Assembly: GCA_017522785.1 (NCBI GenBank)
Contig: JAFWYF010000001.1
Coordinates: 62,001 to 126,000, forward strand
Source: Bacteroidaceae bacterium
GTDB taxonomy: Bacteria > Bacteroidota > Bacteroidia > Bacteroidales > Bacteroidaceae
Length of the DNA stretch: 64,000 nucleotides
Direction of reading: 5' to 3'
A model generated the notes under the pieces. The model did not search any database. It was not told the DNA's origin and worked only from the letters and a program-made list of their open reading frames with translations. The position numbers and the translations under genes were made by a program. Positions 26,024 through 35,316 of the stretch are shown piece after piece. Numbering within the stretch: position 1 is the first letter of the stretch; every line of letters starts with the position of its first letter.

Positions 26024-27127
26024 ATGCTATTAGATAAAATAACAGTACTCAACTACAGAAACCTATCGGACGTGAATGTTGCTTTTTCGTCAAAAATTAA
26101 CTGTTTGATAGGTAGTAACGGCATGGGAAAGACGAACCTGCTGGATGCAATATACTATCTCTCGTTTTGTAAGAGTGCTGTGTCGTCGTTAGATGCCTCC
26201 AATATAATGCACGATTCTCCATTTTTTATGCTACAAGGAAACTATTGCAGTGATAGTGGAATTGCAGAAGAGATATCTTGTGGCTTGAAGCGTGGCGAAA
26301 AAAAACAGTTTAAACGCAACAAAAAGAGTTACGACAGACTATCCGAACATATAGGCTCAATTCCGTTGGTGATGGTTTCACCTGCAGATAATGAACTTAT
26401 AGCGGGTGGTGGCGAGGAGCGTCGTCGCTTCATGGATGTAGTAATATCGCAATACGACAAAGAGTACCTTAGTGCACTCATACGTTACAATCGCGCTCTG
26501 CAACAACGTAATGTTTTGTTGCGTGGAGAATATGAACCCGATGCCGATATGCTTTCATTAATAGAAGAGATGATGGCTGTTGAGGCACACAGAGTTTGCG
26601 AGGGACGCCGTAATTTTGTGAATGAACTAATTCCGATATTCAAAGAATTTCATGCAACCATAACCGGTGGCGAAAATGTTAGTCTGCATTATCGTAGCGA
26701 TTTATGCGATAAAAATTTAGCCGACTTGTTGCGTTTGTCGCGTAACGATGACCGTCGTTTGGGGCATACAACAAAAGGGGTGCATCGCGATGAACTGGTA
26801 ATGCAACTAGATGGTTATGCTATAAAGAAAGAGGGCTCGCAAGGACAAAACAAGAGTTTCCTTGTTTCGCTAAAATTGGCACAATTCGATTTTTTGCGAC
26901 GCAAAGGTGGCGAAACGCCTTTGTTGTTGCTCGATGATATATTTGATAAACTCGATTCCAACCGTGTCGAAAAAATTATATCTCTTGTGGCCGGTGATAG
27001 TTTTGGGCAAATATTCATAACAGATGTAAATCGTGAACATATCGACCATATATTGGATAGAATAACCGGTGAATACAAACTTTTTGAGGTTGTCTCGGGT
27101 AATGTACAATTAGTGAGAGAGAAATGA
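26024..27127 (+). CDS. recF: DNA replication and repair protein RecF
   Basis: SMC/Rad50-like ATPase that loads RecA at single-strand gaps with RecO and RecR. Walker A GSNGMGKTN is at about residues 31-39, the signature region KKEGSQGQNKSFLVSLKLAQ at about 270, and Walker B LLLLDDIFDKLD follows. The length, 367 residues, is normal. It is the first gene of a long rightward operon and overlaps dciA by 4 bases. dnaA and dnaN, its usual neighbours in many bacteria, are not here. Confidence 0.96.
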   Translation: MLLDKITVLNYRNLSDVNVAFSSKINCLIGSNGMGKTNLLDAIYYLSFCKSAVSSLDASNIMHDSPFFMLQGNYCSDSGIAEEISCGLKRGEKKQFKRNKKSYDRLSEHIGSIPLVMVSPADNELIAGGGEERRRFMDVVISQYDKEYLSALIRYNRALQQRNVLLRGEYEPDADMLSLIEEMMAVEAHRVCEGRRNFVNELIPIFKEFHATITGGENVSLHYRSDLCDKNLADLLRLSRNDDRRLGHTTKGVHRDELVMQLDGYAIKKEGSQGQNKSFLVSLKLAQFDFLRRKGGETPLLLLDDIFDKLDSNRVEKIISLVAGDSFGQIFITDVNREHIDHILDRITGEYKLFEVVSGNVQLVREK

Positions 27128-27414
27128 AACGCGGAGAAACAAAGTCTATAGCAGAACTTGTGAATGTCGTATGTCGTGAAGATGGCATAGAGACACCTCT
27201 TAATGAGTATCGTCTTATACAGGCATGGCCAAAGATACTCGGCAAAGGTGTGTGTGCATATACAAAGGGCCTGTATATAAGAAATCAGGTTCTATACGTA
27301 ACCCTCTCCTCGTCGGTGCTTCGTCATGAACTTATGATGAATCGAAAATTGTTGGTTCATAGGCTTAATGATAGTGTAAAAGCGCAAGTTATTACCGATA
27401 TTGTTTTTCGATAA
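27124..27414 (+). CDS. dciA: DciA-like protein (DUF721), probable replicative helicase loader
   Basis: 96-residue protein of the DUF721 family. DciA recruits and loads the replicative helicase DnaB in bacteria lacking DnaC or DnaI. Visible family features are YRLIQAWPKILG and the KGLYIRNQVLYVTLSSSVLRHEL block, a KH-like fold ending in LRHELMMNR. It overlaps recF by 4 bases (ATGA), consistent with coupled translation. Identification is by family pattern and by the frequent recF-DUF721 pairing. Confidence 0.85.
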   Translation: MKRGETKSIAELVNVVCREDGIETPLNEYRLIQAWPKILGKGVCAYTKGLYIRNQVLYVTLSSSVLRHELMMNRKLLVHRLNDSVKAQVITDIVFR

Positions 27415-27464
27415 TAGATTTGCGAACTTTTTAATGAATAAAGGTTTTTATATAAATAAACATT

Positions 27465-28724
27465 ATGCAAAATTCAGGTATTAGAGTAAGACTCATTATT
27501 TTGAGTTTTTTACAATTTGCAGTGTGGGGTGCCTATCTCACATCTATGGGTCGTTATTTAGGTTCAGTTGGTTTGGGTGCAAACATTGGTTGGTTCTATG
27601 CTGTACAGGGTATAGTATCAATTTTCATGCCGGCTCTCATGGGTATAATTGCCGACCGTTGGGTTCCGGCACAAAAAATGCTTTCGTTTTGCCATATAAC
27701 AGCGGCTATATTCATGGCTCTTACGGCTTACGTTGGCTTTGCCAATGGAGCAGACGTGGTATTTAACGATATATTCTGGTTATATTCCATTAGTGTGGCA
27801 TTCTATATGCCGACATTGGCTCTCTCCAATTCTGTGTCGTATACAGCACTCGAAAGAGCAGGTCTTGATACAGTGAAAACATTCCCTTCGATTCGTGTTT
27901 TTGGAACAGTTGGTTTCATTGTTTCTATGTGGCTTGTCGATTTGCTCGGTTTTCAAAGCAATTGCAACCAATTCTATACATCGGCTGTTTGGGGAGTTAT
28001 ATTGGGAATTTATTCCCTTACAATGCCTGCTTGTCCGATAAACCCAAAACAAGAAGGACAGTCGCTTGTGGCTGCATTGGGCTTGGATGCTTTCAGCCTC
28101 TTTAAACAGCGTAGAATGGCAATCTTCTTTGTTTTCTCAATGCTGTTAGGTGCAGCTTTGCAGGTCTCTAACAGTTATGCAAACCTTTTTATCGAAAGTT
28201 TTGGCTCACAGCCCGAATATGCAAATACTTTTGCAGTGGAGCATACCAATATTATCATATCGTTGTCGCAAATGAGCGAGACTCTATGTATCTTGCTTAT
28301 ACCGTTTTTCCTAAGTCGATTTGGTATTAAACGTGTGATGATAATATCAATGTTGGCATGGATGTTGCGTTTCGCTTTCTTTGGAATAGGTAATCCCGGT
28401 GATGGCGTATGGCTCTTTATACTATCAATGATAGTTTATGGTATGGCATTCGATTTCTATAATATATCGGGTTCTTTGTTTGTAGACAAAGAGGTTCCCG
28501 AAAATTTACGTTCCAGTGCACAAGGACTATTCATGCTCATGACCAATGGTTTAGGAGCCTCTTTTGGCGTTATTGCAGCACAAGAGGTTGTGAATATATC
28601 TACAAATAGTTTGGAAAATCCGGCAGGTTGGCCTACCGCATGGTATATATTTGCTCTATATGCATTGGTTATTGCACTGCTTTTTGCAATTCTCTTTAAG
28701 GAGAATGTTGCTGTAAAAAAATAA
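27465..28724 (+). CDS. MFS nucleoside permease, NupG/XapB-like
   Basis: Inner-membrane proton symporter with 12 predicted helices in 419 residues. The N-terminal LQFAVWGAYLTSMGRYL and the loop MGIIADRWVPAQK are characteristic of the nucleoside:H+ symporter family. The conserved LGASFGVIAA helix is near the C-terminus. It sits 50 bases after dciA; a TAGATTTG at 27415-27422 could be an internal promoter, but its -33 is poor. Substrates are probably nucleosides by family; specificity is not evident. Confidence 0.85.
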   Translation: MQNSGIRVRLIILSFLQFAVWGAYLTSMGRYLGSVGLGANIGWFYAVQGIVSIFMPALMGIIADRWVPAQKMLSFCHITAAIFMALTAYVGFANGADVVFNDIFWLYSISVAFYMPTLALSNSVSYTALERAGLDTVKTFPSIRVFGTVGFIVSMWLVDLLGFQSNCNQFYTSAVWGVILGIYSLTMPACPINPKQEGQSLVAALGLDAFSLFKQRRMAIFFVFSMLLGAALQVSNSYANLFIESFGSQPEYANTFAVEHTNIIISLSQMSETLCILLIPFFLSRFGIKRVMIISMLAWMLRFAFFGIGNPGDGVWLFILSMIVYGMAFDFYNISGSLFVDKEVPENLRSSAQGLFMLMTNGLGASFGVIAAQEVVNISTNSLENPAGWPTAWYIFALYALVIALLFAILFKENVAVKK

Positions 28725-28730
28725 TTAAAC

Positions 28731-29306
28731 ATGGTAGAACTCATAGTATCCGATATACTGAGTAGGGCATCCGATGAACATGCCTATGTAATGCTCTTAA
28801 AGGAACGTGACGGAGAACGCAAAATTCTTGTTGCAATAGGACACTCCGAGGCACAGGCTATTGCTTTCTTCATTCGTGGAGTGAAGCCGAAACGTCCTAT
28901 AACACACGATTTGTTCAGACATTTTGCCGAAGCATTTGGTGCTCAGATGCAGTGTGTTACTATTAACAAGGTCGATGATGGAACATTCTACTCGGGTATG
29001 CTCTTCAAAATGGGTGATGAGCTACGTGAAGTCGATGCACGTACATCGGATGCTGTTGCCATAGCACTGCGTTTTAATGCTCCAATATACATTCCCGACT
29101 CTTTGTTAAATCGTGTATGTGTACGTGATGAGTGGGAGGGCGCATTTTCTGTTCCAATATCTACAGCAAATATAGAAACATTACGTGCTGTAATGGATAA
29201 GGCCGTTAAAGCAGAGGACTATGAGTTGGCAATGAAATTAAAAGAGGAGATTGATTCGAGGGAGATGAAATACAACGATAAAAAAGAAGATAAGAGTAAC
29301 GCTTAA
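28731..29306 (+). CDS. Bifunctional nuclease family protein (DUF151) with UVR motif
   Basis: 191 residues. The first 125 form the bifunctional nuclease domain (DUF151), with FIRGVKPKRPITHDLF, VDDGTFYSGML and the signature DARTSDAVAIALRFNAPIY. The C-terminal region contains a UvrB/UvrC-type motif (AVKAEDYELAMKLKEEIDSRE) that usually mediates UVR-type protein contacts. A DNase/RNase activity has been reported for plant relatives; the bacterial role is unclear. It lies 6 bases after the permease and 10 before rsmE in a co-directional operon, suggesting nucleic-acid metabolism. Confidence 0.87.
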   Translation: MVELIVSDILSRASDEHAYVMLLKERDGERKILVAIGHSEAQAIAFFIRGVKPKRPITHDLFRHFAEAFGAQMQCVTINKVDDGTFYSGMLFKMGDELREVDARTSDAVAIALRFNAPIYIPDSLLNRVCVRDEWEGAFSVPISTANIETLRAVMDKAVKAEDYELAMKLKEEIDSREMKYNDKKEDKSNA

Positions 29307-29316
29307 AAACAGAGAG

Positions 29317-30018
29317 ATGGCACTATTCTATGTACCTGATATTGAGACAACATGGGAACTTCCCGAGGATGAAGCAACACACTGTTTGCGTGTTTTGCGT
29401 CTCACACAAGGCGATGAACTGGAGATTACCGATGGCAAGGGACATTTTTATAAAGTAAAAATATCCTCCATTGCCGGAAAACATTGCTATTTGGAGTTGA
29501 AAGAGGTTATATCGGCGCCAAAAGGGTGGAAGGGGCATTTGCATCTTGCAATAGCACCTACAAAAAATATAGACCGCATAGAATGGATGATTGAAAAGGC
29601 TACAGAGATAGGTATAGATGAGATAACATTTTTGAATTGTCGTTTCTCGGAGCGTAAAGTTGTAAAAAACGACCGTATAGAACGTATTATAGTGTCGGCA
29701 ATGAAACAATCGCTAAAGCCTTTTAAACCACTACTTAACGAACTTATCGATTTTAAAAAGTTTATTTCCAATGAACGAACAGGTGCAAAATATATAGCAC
29801 ATTGTTACGATAGCGAAAGAGTTCTGCTTAAAGAGCAACTAGTTGTTGGCGAAGATGCAACAATTCTTATTGGTCCCGAAGGTGATTTCAGCCCTGAAGA
29901 GGTACAATTTGCGATAGAGGCCGGTTACAAACCTATCAGTTTGGGAAATTCGCGTCTGCGTACCGAAACAGCGGGCCTCGTTGCTTGTCATACGTTTAAC
30001 CTTGTAAACGAAGATTAA
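29317..30018 (+). CDS. rsmE: 16S rRNA (uracil(1498)-N3)-methyltransferase
   Basis: SPOUT methyltransferase modifying U1498 of 16S rRNA with S-adenosylmethionine. An N-terminal PUA-like domain (HCLRVLRLTQGDELEITDG) precedes the trefoil-knot domain with KNIDRIEWMIEKATEIGI, the SERKV segment, IGPEGDFSPEE and LGNSRLRTETAG. The 233-residue length is typical. The stop and the truA start share a base (TAATG). Confidence 0.95.
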   Translation: MALFYVPDIETTWELPEDEATHCLRVLRLTQGDELEITDGKGHFYKVKISSIAGKHCYLELKEVISAPKGWKGHLHLAIAPTKNIDRIEWMIEKATEIGIDEITFLNCRFSERKVVKNDRIERIIVSAMKQSLKPFKPLLNELIDFKKFISNERTGAKYIAHCYDSERVLLKEQLVVGEDATILIGPEGDFSPEEVQFAIEAGYKPISLGNSRLRTETAGLVACHTFNLVNED

Positions 30019-30767
30019 TGCCTCGTTATTTCATTATATTTTCCTACGATGGTGGAGCGTACCATGGCTGGCAGATACAGCCAAATGCACACACCATTCA
30101 GCAGACACTCGAAGAGGCTCTGTCATTGCTTTTGCGTGGTAAATATGCTGTCGTGGGTGCAGGACGTACCGATACCGGAGTAAATGCATTACAAATGGCG
30201 GCGCATGTAGATTTGCCGGAAAATGTCGATATCACGCAGTTGAAATATAAACTGAACAAGATATTGCCACAGGATATAGCAGTTATAGATATTCGTCGTG
30301 TACGCGACGATGCGCATGCTCGCTTCGATGCAGTAGCACGTCGCTATAACTATTTTGTTACAACTGCAAAATCGCCTTTTGGCAGACGATACTCCTGTCG
30401 TGTTCCTGCCGATTTGGATTTCGATGCAATGAACCGGGCTGCGGCAACTCTTCTTGAATATACCGATTTTACAAGTTTCAGTAAGTTGCACACCGATGTG
30501 AAGACAAATAATTGTAGGGTGGTGCATGCCGCTTGGCGTAAACTGAATGACAATTCTTGGGTTTTTGAAATAGAGGCAGATAGATTCCTGCGTAATATGG
30601 TTCGTGCTATTGTGGGAACATTGTTGCTGGTAGGTCGTGGTAAATTAACGCTCGACGGTTTTCGTAGAGTGGTGGAGCAAAAAGAGCGTTGTGCAGCCGG
30701 GGATTCAGCAATGGCGGAAGCTCTATTTCTTGCACAGGTAAAATATCCCGAAACTATTTGGTTATGA
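30018..30767 (+). CDS. truA: tRNA pseudouridine(38-40) synthase
   Basis: Converts U38-U40 of the tRNA anticodon arm to pseudouridine. The GRTDTGVNA motif with the catalytic Asp lies at about residues 48-56, followed by RFDAVARRYNY and the C-terminal RFLRNMVRAIVGTLL. The length, 249 residues, is normal. It is translationally coupled at both ends: its start overlaps the rsmE stop and its stop overlaps the next start (ATGATG). Confidence 0.96.
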   Translation: MPRYFIIFSYDGGAYHGWQIQPNAHTIQQTLEEALSLLLRGKYAVVGAGRTDTGVNALQMAAHVDLPENVDITQLKYKLNKILPQDIAVIDIRRVRDDAHARFDAVARRYNYFVTTAKSPFGRRYSCRVPADLDFDAMNRAAATLLEYTDFTSFSKLHTDVKTNNCRVVHAAWRKLNDNSWVFEIEADRFLRNMVRAIVGTLLLVGRGKLTLDGFRRVVEQKERCAAGDSAMAEALFLAQVKYPETIWL

Positions 30768-31663
30768 TGTGGGCGTTATTAGCATTTATATCTGCTGCAC
30801 TGCTGGGGTGTTACGACTTTTTCAAAAAGGTGTCGCTAGAGGATAATTCCGTTCTTGGAGTTCTCTTTCTTAACACACTCTTTTCTACAATTATATTCCT
30901 ACCTTTTATCCTGTTGTCATCGCTGGGGGTTATCGACGATGGTTTCTTGCATGTACCGTCGGCTCCTGTTCAAACACATCTGTTGCTTGTGCTAAAAGCT
31001 GTGATAGTACTTAGTTCGTGGCTATGTGGATACATTGGCATAAAACATTTGCCAATAACCATTGTTTCTCCAATACAGGCTACAAGGCCGGTCCTTGTGT
31101 TGTTAGGTGCGTTGTTGCTTTTTGGCGAACAACTGAATACCTATCAATGGATTGGTGTGCTCATGGCGATATTGTCGTTTTGGCTGCTTGGCAAAAGTGG
31201 AAAACGTGAGGGCATAAATTTCTCCAGTAACCGATGGGTGCTTTTTGTTGTTATGGCGGCTCTTTTAGGTGCTGTCAGTGCATTGTACGATAAATATCTA
31301 ATGCGCACTCTCGAACCTATGCTTGTGCAGTCGTGGTTTAATCTTTATCAGTGCTTGCTCATGGGAACTATTGTGCTGGTAATGAATTTCACATCGTCGG
31401 CACAACGTAATAAACGTCTGCAATGGCGTTGGACCATTCCTCTTATCTCAATTTTTCTTGCCTTTGCCGATTTTTGCTATTTCTCGGCATTAGCACAAGA
31501 AGAGGCACTCATTGCGGTTGTCTCAATGATACGTCGTGGTAGTGTTGTTGTTTCGTTTGCTTTTGGCGCTCTATTACTACATGAAAAGAATTTAAAGAGT
31601 AAAGCACTCGATTTATTGTTGATTTTAATTGGATTATTCTTCCTATATCTTGGTTCAAAATGA
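30764..31663 (+). CDS. EamA/DMT-family transporter
   Basis: Inner-membrane transporter of the drug/metabolite superfamily with about ten helices in two EamA repeats. The N-terminus has WALLAFISAALLGCYDFFKK, the first repeat ends with PVLVLLGALLLFGEQL, and the second ends with SFAFGALLLHEKN. The start was set at 30764, where ATGATG overlaps the truA stop by 4 bases; an upstream frame start at 30689 lies well inside truA. The final codons overlap the next gene by 4 bases. Substrate is unknown. Confidence 0.85.
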   Translation: MMWALLAFISAALLGCYDFFKKVSLEDNSVLGVLFLNTLFSTIIFLPFILLSSLGVIDDGFLHVPSAPVQTHLLLVLKAVIVLSSWLCGYIGIKHLPITIVSPIQATRPVLVLLGALLLFGEQLNTYQWIGVLMAILSFWLLGKSGKREGINFSSNRWVLFVVMAALLGAVSALYDKYLMRTLEPMLVQSWFNLYQCLLMGTIVLVMNFTSSAQRNKRLQWRWTIPLISIFLAFADFCYFSALAQEEALIAVVSMIRRGSVVVSFAFGALLLHEKNLKSKALDLLLILIGLFFLYLGSK

Positions 31664-32268
31664 AAAAATTGTTATTCTCAATACTCCTTTTTACCGTTTC
31701 TTTTGGTTTGTCGGCGCAGAATATGCGCACTCTGTTTGTGGAAATGCCCGATTCACTTCTTCCGCTTCTTTCAAAAATAAATCGTGAAGATTGCGTTGAT
31801 TTTCTCGATGCCAATATGCGCGCTCGTGTAACGAATGTGTTAGGAGAGGAGAGTGAATTATTGGCCTTTACAGATAACTATCTTCATCTTAAGACCTCTA
31901 ACAGTGGCGTTATGCAAGTGAAATTACTGCTATGTGAATCGGATACAGTGTTATGCGTAGTAAATACAGTCTCTGCTGAGGCTTCCAGCAGTCGTATAGC
32001 GTTTTATACACCGCAATGGCAACAATTAAATAGTGATAAATATTTTACAGCACCAAGAATTAGTGATTTTATTGTAGAAGGAGATTCTGCCGATTATTAT
32101 AGAAGTATGGCAGATATCTATCTCGTAGAGTTCTCTCTCTCTGCAACTTCCGATAGTTTAAAGGCAGGTTATACTATGCCTTCGTACATGTTGCAAGAGG
32201 ATTCGGCAAAGATAGTACCTCATCTTAAAAATTTATACTACAGATGGAATGGAACTCGTTTTGAGTAA
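31660..32268 (+). CDS. DUF3256 family secreted protein
   Basis: A 202-residue protein with signal peptide (residues 1-19, cleavage SA|Q). The mature part begins QNMRTLFVEMPDSLLPLL and continues with REDCVDFLDANM, which I recognise as the Bacteroidota-specific DUF3256 family of unknown function. It is likely periplasmic. It is the last gene of the recF operon (4-base overlap with the transporter) and converges with the TonB-domain gene across only 7 bases without a visible hairpin. Confidence 0.82.
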   Translation: MKKLLFSILLFTVSFGLSAQNMRTLFVEMPDSLLPLLSKINREDCVDFLDANMRARVTNVLGEESELLAFTDNYLHLKTSNSGVMQVKLLLCESDTVLCVVNTVSAEASSSRIAFYTPQWQQLNSDKYFTAPRISDFIVEGDSADYYRSMADIYLVEFSLSATSDSLKAGYTMPSYMLQEDSAKIVPHLKNLYYRWNGTRFE

Positions 32269-32275
32269 CTAAGTT

Positions 32276-32692
32276 TTATTTCAGTTTGAACGATATCGGA
32301 AGTGTAAGCCTAAAATTTATTTTCTTGTTGTATAGCGTTCCCGGTTCCCAGTTAGGCATAATAGATACAAGACGCATTGCTTCCTTGTCCAAGTTCTCAT
32401 ATCCGCAACATTTTAATAATTTAATATCATGAATAAAGCCTAATGTGTCTATTGCAAAATTTACAAAAGCTCTTCCTTCGTGCATTGCATAACAATCCTC
32501 TTTTGGGTATTGTATGTTCTTTTCAATGAAGGTTGTAAGTGCTTTAATGCCTCCGGGGAATTCCGGTTGCTCCTCCCATGTTACGAATGTTAATTCTTCG
32601 GGTGGTATATTGGCTACTATGCTGTCTTTTTGTATGTTTATAGCATTTGCGGTGGTTGTTGCCAATAGGAATAGTGCTATAAACCGTAGCAT
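32276..32692 (-). CDS. Periplasmic TonB C-terminal-domain protein
   Basis: 138 residues: a cleavable-looking signal peptide (MLRFIALFLLATTTANA) followed directly by a TonB C-terminal domain, with EQPEFPGGIKAL, IQYPKE, GRAFVNFAIDTLGFI and the ending FRLTLPISFKL. There is no proline-rich spacer and no ExbB-binding anchor apart from the signal sequence. It could be a membrane-anchored mini-TonB if the signal is not cleaved, or a soluble modulator. It lies 42 bases after obg on the same strand and may be its distal co-transcribed gene. Confidence 0.8.
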   Translation of the reverse strand: MLRFIALFLLATTTANAINIQKDSIVANIPPEELTFVTWEEQPEFPGGIKALTTFIEKNIQYPKEDCYAMHEGRAFVNFAIDTLGFIHDIKLLKCCGYENLDKEAMRLVSIMPNWEPGTLYNKKINFRLTLPISFKLK

Positions 32693-32734
32693 CGTTGTAG
32701 TAGTTTTTGTGAATTTGTTGGGCTTTGATATATC

Positions 32735-33889
32735 CTATTCTTCATCCCAATCCTCTTCGTCATAATAGAACTCTTCGTCGTCTTCAATAGGCTCGTAGCT
32801 ATCATCTTCCCAATTGGCAAAGTCATTGGCAAGCATGTTGCGATCGTAGTTCCTGTGTACTAATTCATCTCGTTTGACTGCCGCCATACGGTTTTCTTCG
32901 CTATTCAGTTCGCCCCAAAGAATGTCTTTTAGTTCGGGAATTCCCTCACCTGTTGCTGCCGAGATGAATATGTGCGGAAGGCCTTCGGGCAGGTGCTCCG
33001 AAAGCATCTCTTTTAATTCGTCGTCGATAAGGTCGCTTTTTGTAATAGCCAGAACACGTTGCTTGTCCAGCATTTCGGGGTTGAAGGTTGCAAGTTCGTT
33101 CAGCAAAATCTCGTACTCCCTCTTTATGTCGTCGGTGTCGCTAGGTATCATAAACAGCAACAGCGAATTGCGCTCAATATGTCGCAGAAAACGAAGTCCC
33201 AAACCTCTTCCTTGGCTTGCACCCTCAATAATTCCCGGTATGTCGGCCATCACAAACGATTTTCCGTCGCGATACGATACAATACCTAAATTAGGCTCTA
33301 AAGTGGTAAATGGATAATTTGCTATTTTGGGCTTTGCGGCCGAAACGCTAGATAGAAGAGTCGATTTTCCGGCATTAGGGAAACCTACAAGGCCAACGTC
33401 GGCCAACAATTTCAGTTCTAATGTAACTGTCATCTCTCGCATGGGCTCTCCAGGCTGAGCAAAACGGGGTGCCTGACGTGTTGGTGTTGCAAAGTGTACA
33501 TTGCCTAAACCGCCTCGGCCACCACGCAAAAGTACAACCTTTTGACCATCTTCCGTTACATCACACAAGTACTCTCCTGTTTCGGCATTATATGCAACTG
33601 TGCCACATGGTACATCAATTATCTTGCTCTCACCATCGGCACCGGTGCTTTTGTTTATGCCTCCATTTTGTCCGTTGCCGGCAAAGACATGTCGCTGATA
33701 TTTCAGGTGCAATAATGTCCAATAGTTACGATTTCCTCTAAGAATTATATCGCCACCTTTGCCTCCATCGCCACCATCGGGGCCACCATTGGGTAGGTAT
33801 TTGGCGCGATGCAAATGAGCCATTCCTCTGCCTCCTCTTCCCGAGCGACAGATAATCTTCACATAGTCAATAAAATTGGTTTCTGCCAT
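32735..33889 (-). CDS. obg: GTPase Obg (ribosome assembly)
   Basis: Essential GTPase for 50S maturation and growth control. The glycine-rich Obg fold covers residues 1-160 ([24 protein letters not shown]). The G domain follows with G1 GFPNAGKST at about 168-176, G2 around [11 protein letters not shown] and G3 DIPGIIEGA; the TKSD G4 motif comes later. The C-terminal tail is strongly acidic. At 384 residues it is complete. It is the third gene of hpt-adk-obg. Confidence 0.96.
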   Translation of the reverse strand: MAETNFIDYVKIICRSGRGGRGMAHLHRAKYLPNGGPDGGDGGKGGDIILRGNRNYWTLLHLKYQRHVFAGNGQNGGINKSTGADGESKIIDVPCGTVAYNAETGEYLCDVTEDGQKVVLLRGGRGGLGNVHFATPTRQAPRFAQPGEPMREMTVTLELKLLADVGLVGFPNAGKSTLLSSVSAAKPKIANYPFTTLEPNLGIVSYRDGKSFVMADIPGIIEGASQGRGLGLRFLRHIERNSLLLFMIPSDTDDIKREYEILLNELATFNPEMLDKQRVLAITKSDLIDDELKEMLSEHLPEGLPHIFISAATGEGIPELKDILWGELNSEENRMAAVKRDELVHRNYDRNMLANDFANWEDDSYEPIEDDEEFYYDEEDWDEE

Positions 33890-33954
33890 ATACCTTAGTT
33901 CTTAAGCCTTTCTTAGTGTATAACAAATAATGCGATGGGTTGCTCGATGATATA

Positions 33955-34527
33955 TTATAATTTGCTGTCGATTGCAACTACAATATCTTCAAATATTCGG
34001 TCCAATTCCCCGGAACCATTTATGTAACAATGTTTTCCGTCGTTTTTGTACCAATCTTTCAATGGAGCAGTTTGCTCATGATAAACGACAAGGCGTTTTC
34101 TTATTGTTTCCTCGTTATCATCGGCTCTTCCCGACTCTTCTCCTCGTTTAAGCAGACGAGTCATCAATTCTTCCTCGGGAACATCGAGCTCAATCATAAC
34201 AGTAACATCCTCACCACGTTTGTTGAGCATCTTTTTCAATGCTTCGGCTTGTGCTATAGTACGGGGAAAACCGTCGAATATTACACCTTTGCTGTTCTCG
34301 AAGGTGTCCAATTTTGCCGATAGGATACTTACCATGAGGTCATCGGGGATAAGTTGTCCGTTATCTATTAGGCTTTGAGCTGTTTTACCTAGTTCTGTGC
34401 CGGCTTTTATTTCGCCACGTAGAACATCGCCTGTAGAAATATGATTAATTCCGTATTTCTCAACAATTTTTTCGCTTTGAGTGCCCTTACCAGAACCCGG
34501 TGCACCGAATATTACAATATTTAGCAT
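33955..34527 (-). CDS. adk: Adenylate kinase
   Basis: Balances ATP + AMP with 2 ADP. P-loop GAPGSGKGT lies at residues 8-16; GDVLRGEI and GFPRTIAQAE form the AMP-binding parts. The lid is the short, zinc-free type: after LLKRGEESGRADDNEETIRKRL the chain goes directly to the final helix, giving 190 residues. Upstream by 66 bases is hpt, downstream by 65 is obg, all leftward. Confidence 0.96.
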   Translation of the reverse strand: MLNIVIFGAPGSGKGTQSEKIVEKYGINHISTGDVLRGEIKAGTELGKTAQSLIDNGQLIPDDLMVSILSAKLDTFENSKGVIFDGFPRTIAQAEALKKMLNKRGEDVTVMIELDVPEEELMTRLLKRGEESGRADDNEETIRKRLVVYHEQTAPLKDWYKNDGKHCYINGSGELDRIFEDIVVAIDSKL

Positions 34528-34593
34528 TTTGGATACGGTTTTAATTTTATTAAATACTATTTTGAAATCTATAATTTCTGTTTATATGATTAG

Positions 34594-35130
34594 TTAATCA
34601 ATTGCTTCGTAAATGTTTGGCAGGTTGCGTCCCAAACCGTTGTAATCCAATCCATAGCCAACAATAAAGCGGTCGGGTATAGTTAGAGCACTATATTTTA
34701 CATTTACAGGAACTTGTAAACGGGCAGGTTTTAGGAATAGTGATGCAATTTCGATAGATGCAGGTTCACGTGTACCAAGGCTCTCTAACATTCTTTGCAT
34801 AGTGAGTCCTGTGTCTACAATGTCTTCTATGATTATTATATCACGTCCGCCAAGAGACTCCGATAGACCTATAACCTCTTTAATAACACCTGTACTTGCT
34901 GTACCTTGATAGGATGAAAGTTTTACAAATGAAACTTCACATTCTATATCGAGACGTTTTAATAATTCAGCTGCAAACATAAAGCAACCATTCAACACTC
35001 CTAACAGTATAGGGCGTTTTCCTTTGTAGTCTCTGTTGATTTCGTTTGCAACTCTTGAAATCTCTTTAATAATCTCAGTTTCGGGAATTGAGATTCTAAA
35101 CTCTTTGTCATGTAATTTAACTGTTGACAT
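34594..35130 (-). CDS. hpt: Hypoxanthine phosphoribosyltransferase
   Basis: Purine salvage enzyme converting hypoxanthine (and often guanine) plus PRPP to the nucleoside monophosphate. The PRPP-binding motif IIIEDIVDTGLTM is at about residues 94-106, preceded by the flexible-loop segment SSYQGTASTG. FIVGYGLDYNGLGRNLP near the C-terminus is diagnostic. The length, 178 residues, is typical. It heads the hpt-adk-obg cluster behind its own promoter. Confidence 0.95.
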   Translation of the reverse strand: MSTVKLHDKEFRISIPETEIIKEISRVANEINRDYKGKRPILLGVLNGCFMFAAELLKRLDIECEVSFVKLSSYQGTASTGVIKEVIGLSESLGGRDIIIIEDIVDTGLTMQRMLESLGTREPASIEIASLFLKPARLQVPVNVKYSALTIPDRFIVGYGLDYNGLGRNLPNIYEAID

Positions 35131-35186
35131 TCTTAACGCGGTTTATTGTAAATACATGTTTACAATTTTTGAATATTTTTCAACTA

Positions 35187-35219
35187 CAAAGATAAATTAA
35201 AATCTGCAAATATTCCAAC
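35187..35219 (-). promoter_or_regulatory. Promoter of hpt-adk-obg
   Basis: The minus strand reads TATCTTTG at 35194-35187, a perfect -7 box, with GTTG about 21 bases upstream. The ATG is 56 bases downstream. Confidence 0.55.
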
Positions 35220-35256
35220 AAACCGGCGAGATATATGAAACTTGTTACAAGATTTA

Positions 35257-35308
35257 ATTTATAAAACAGAGGCGACTATCTGACAATAGTCGCCTCTGTT
35301 TTATAAAT
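35257..35308. terminator. Terminator of the sialidase gene, 23-bp stem
   Basis: Perfect 23-bp stem (35257-35279 with 35286-35308) around a six-base loop, GC-rich in the middle (GAGGCGACTAT) and A/T-rich outside. It begins 8 bases after the sialidase stop and lies ahead of the hpt promoter. Confidence 0.92.
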
Positions 35309-35316
35309 GAGGTTTG

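Noticed and set aside
30689-30763. Upstream start of the EamA transporter inside truA
   Set aside because: The extra residues are hydrophilic and out of character; the ATGATG overlap at the truA stop gives a clean first membrane helix.
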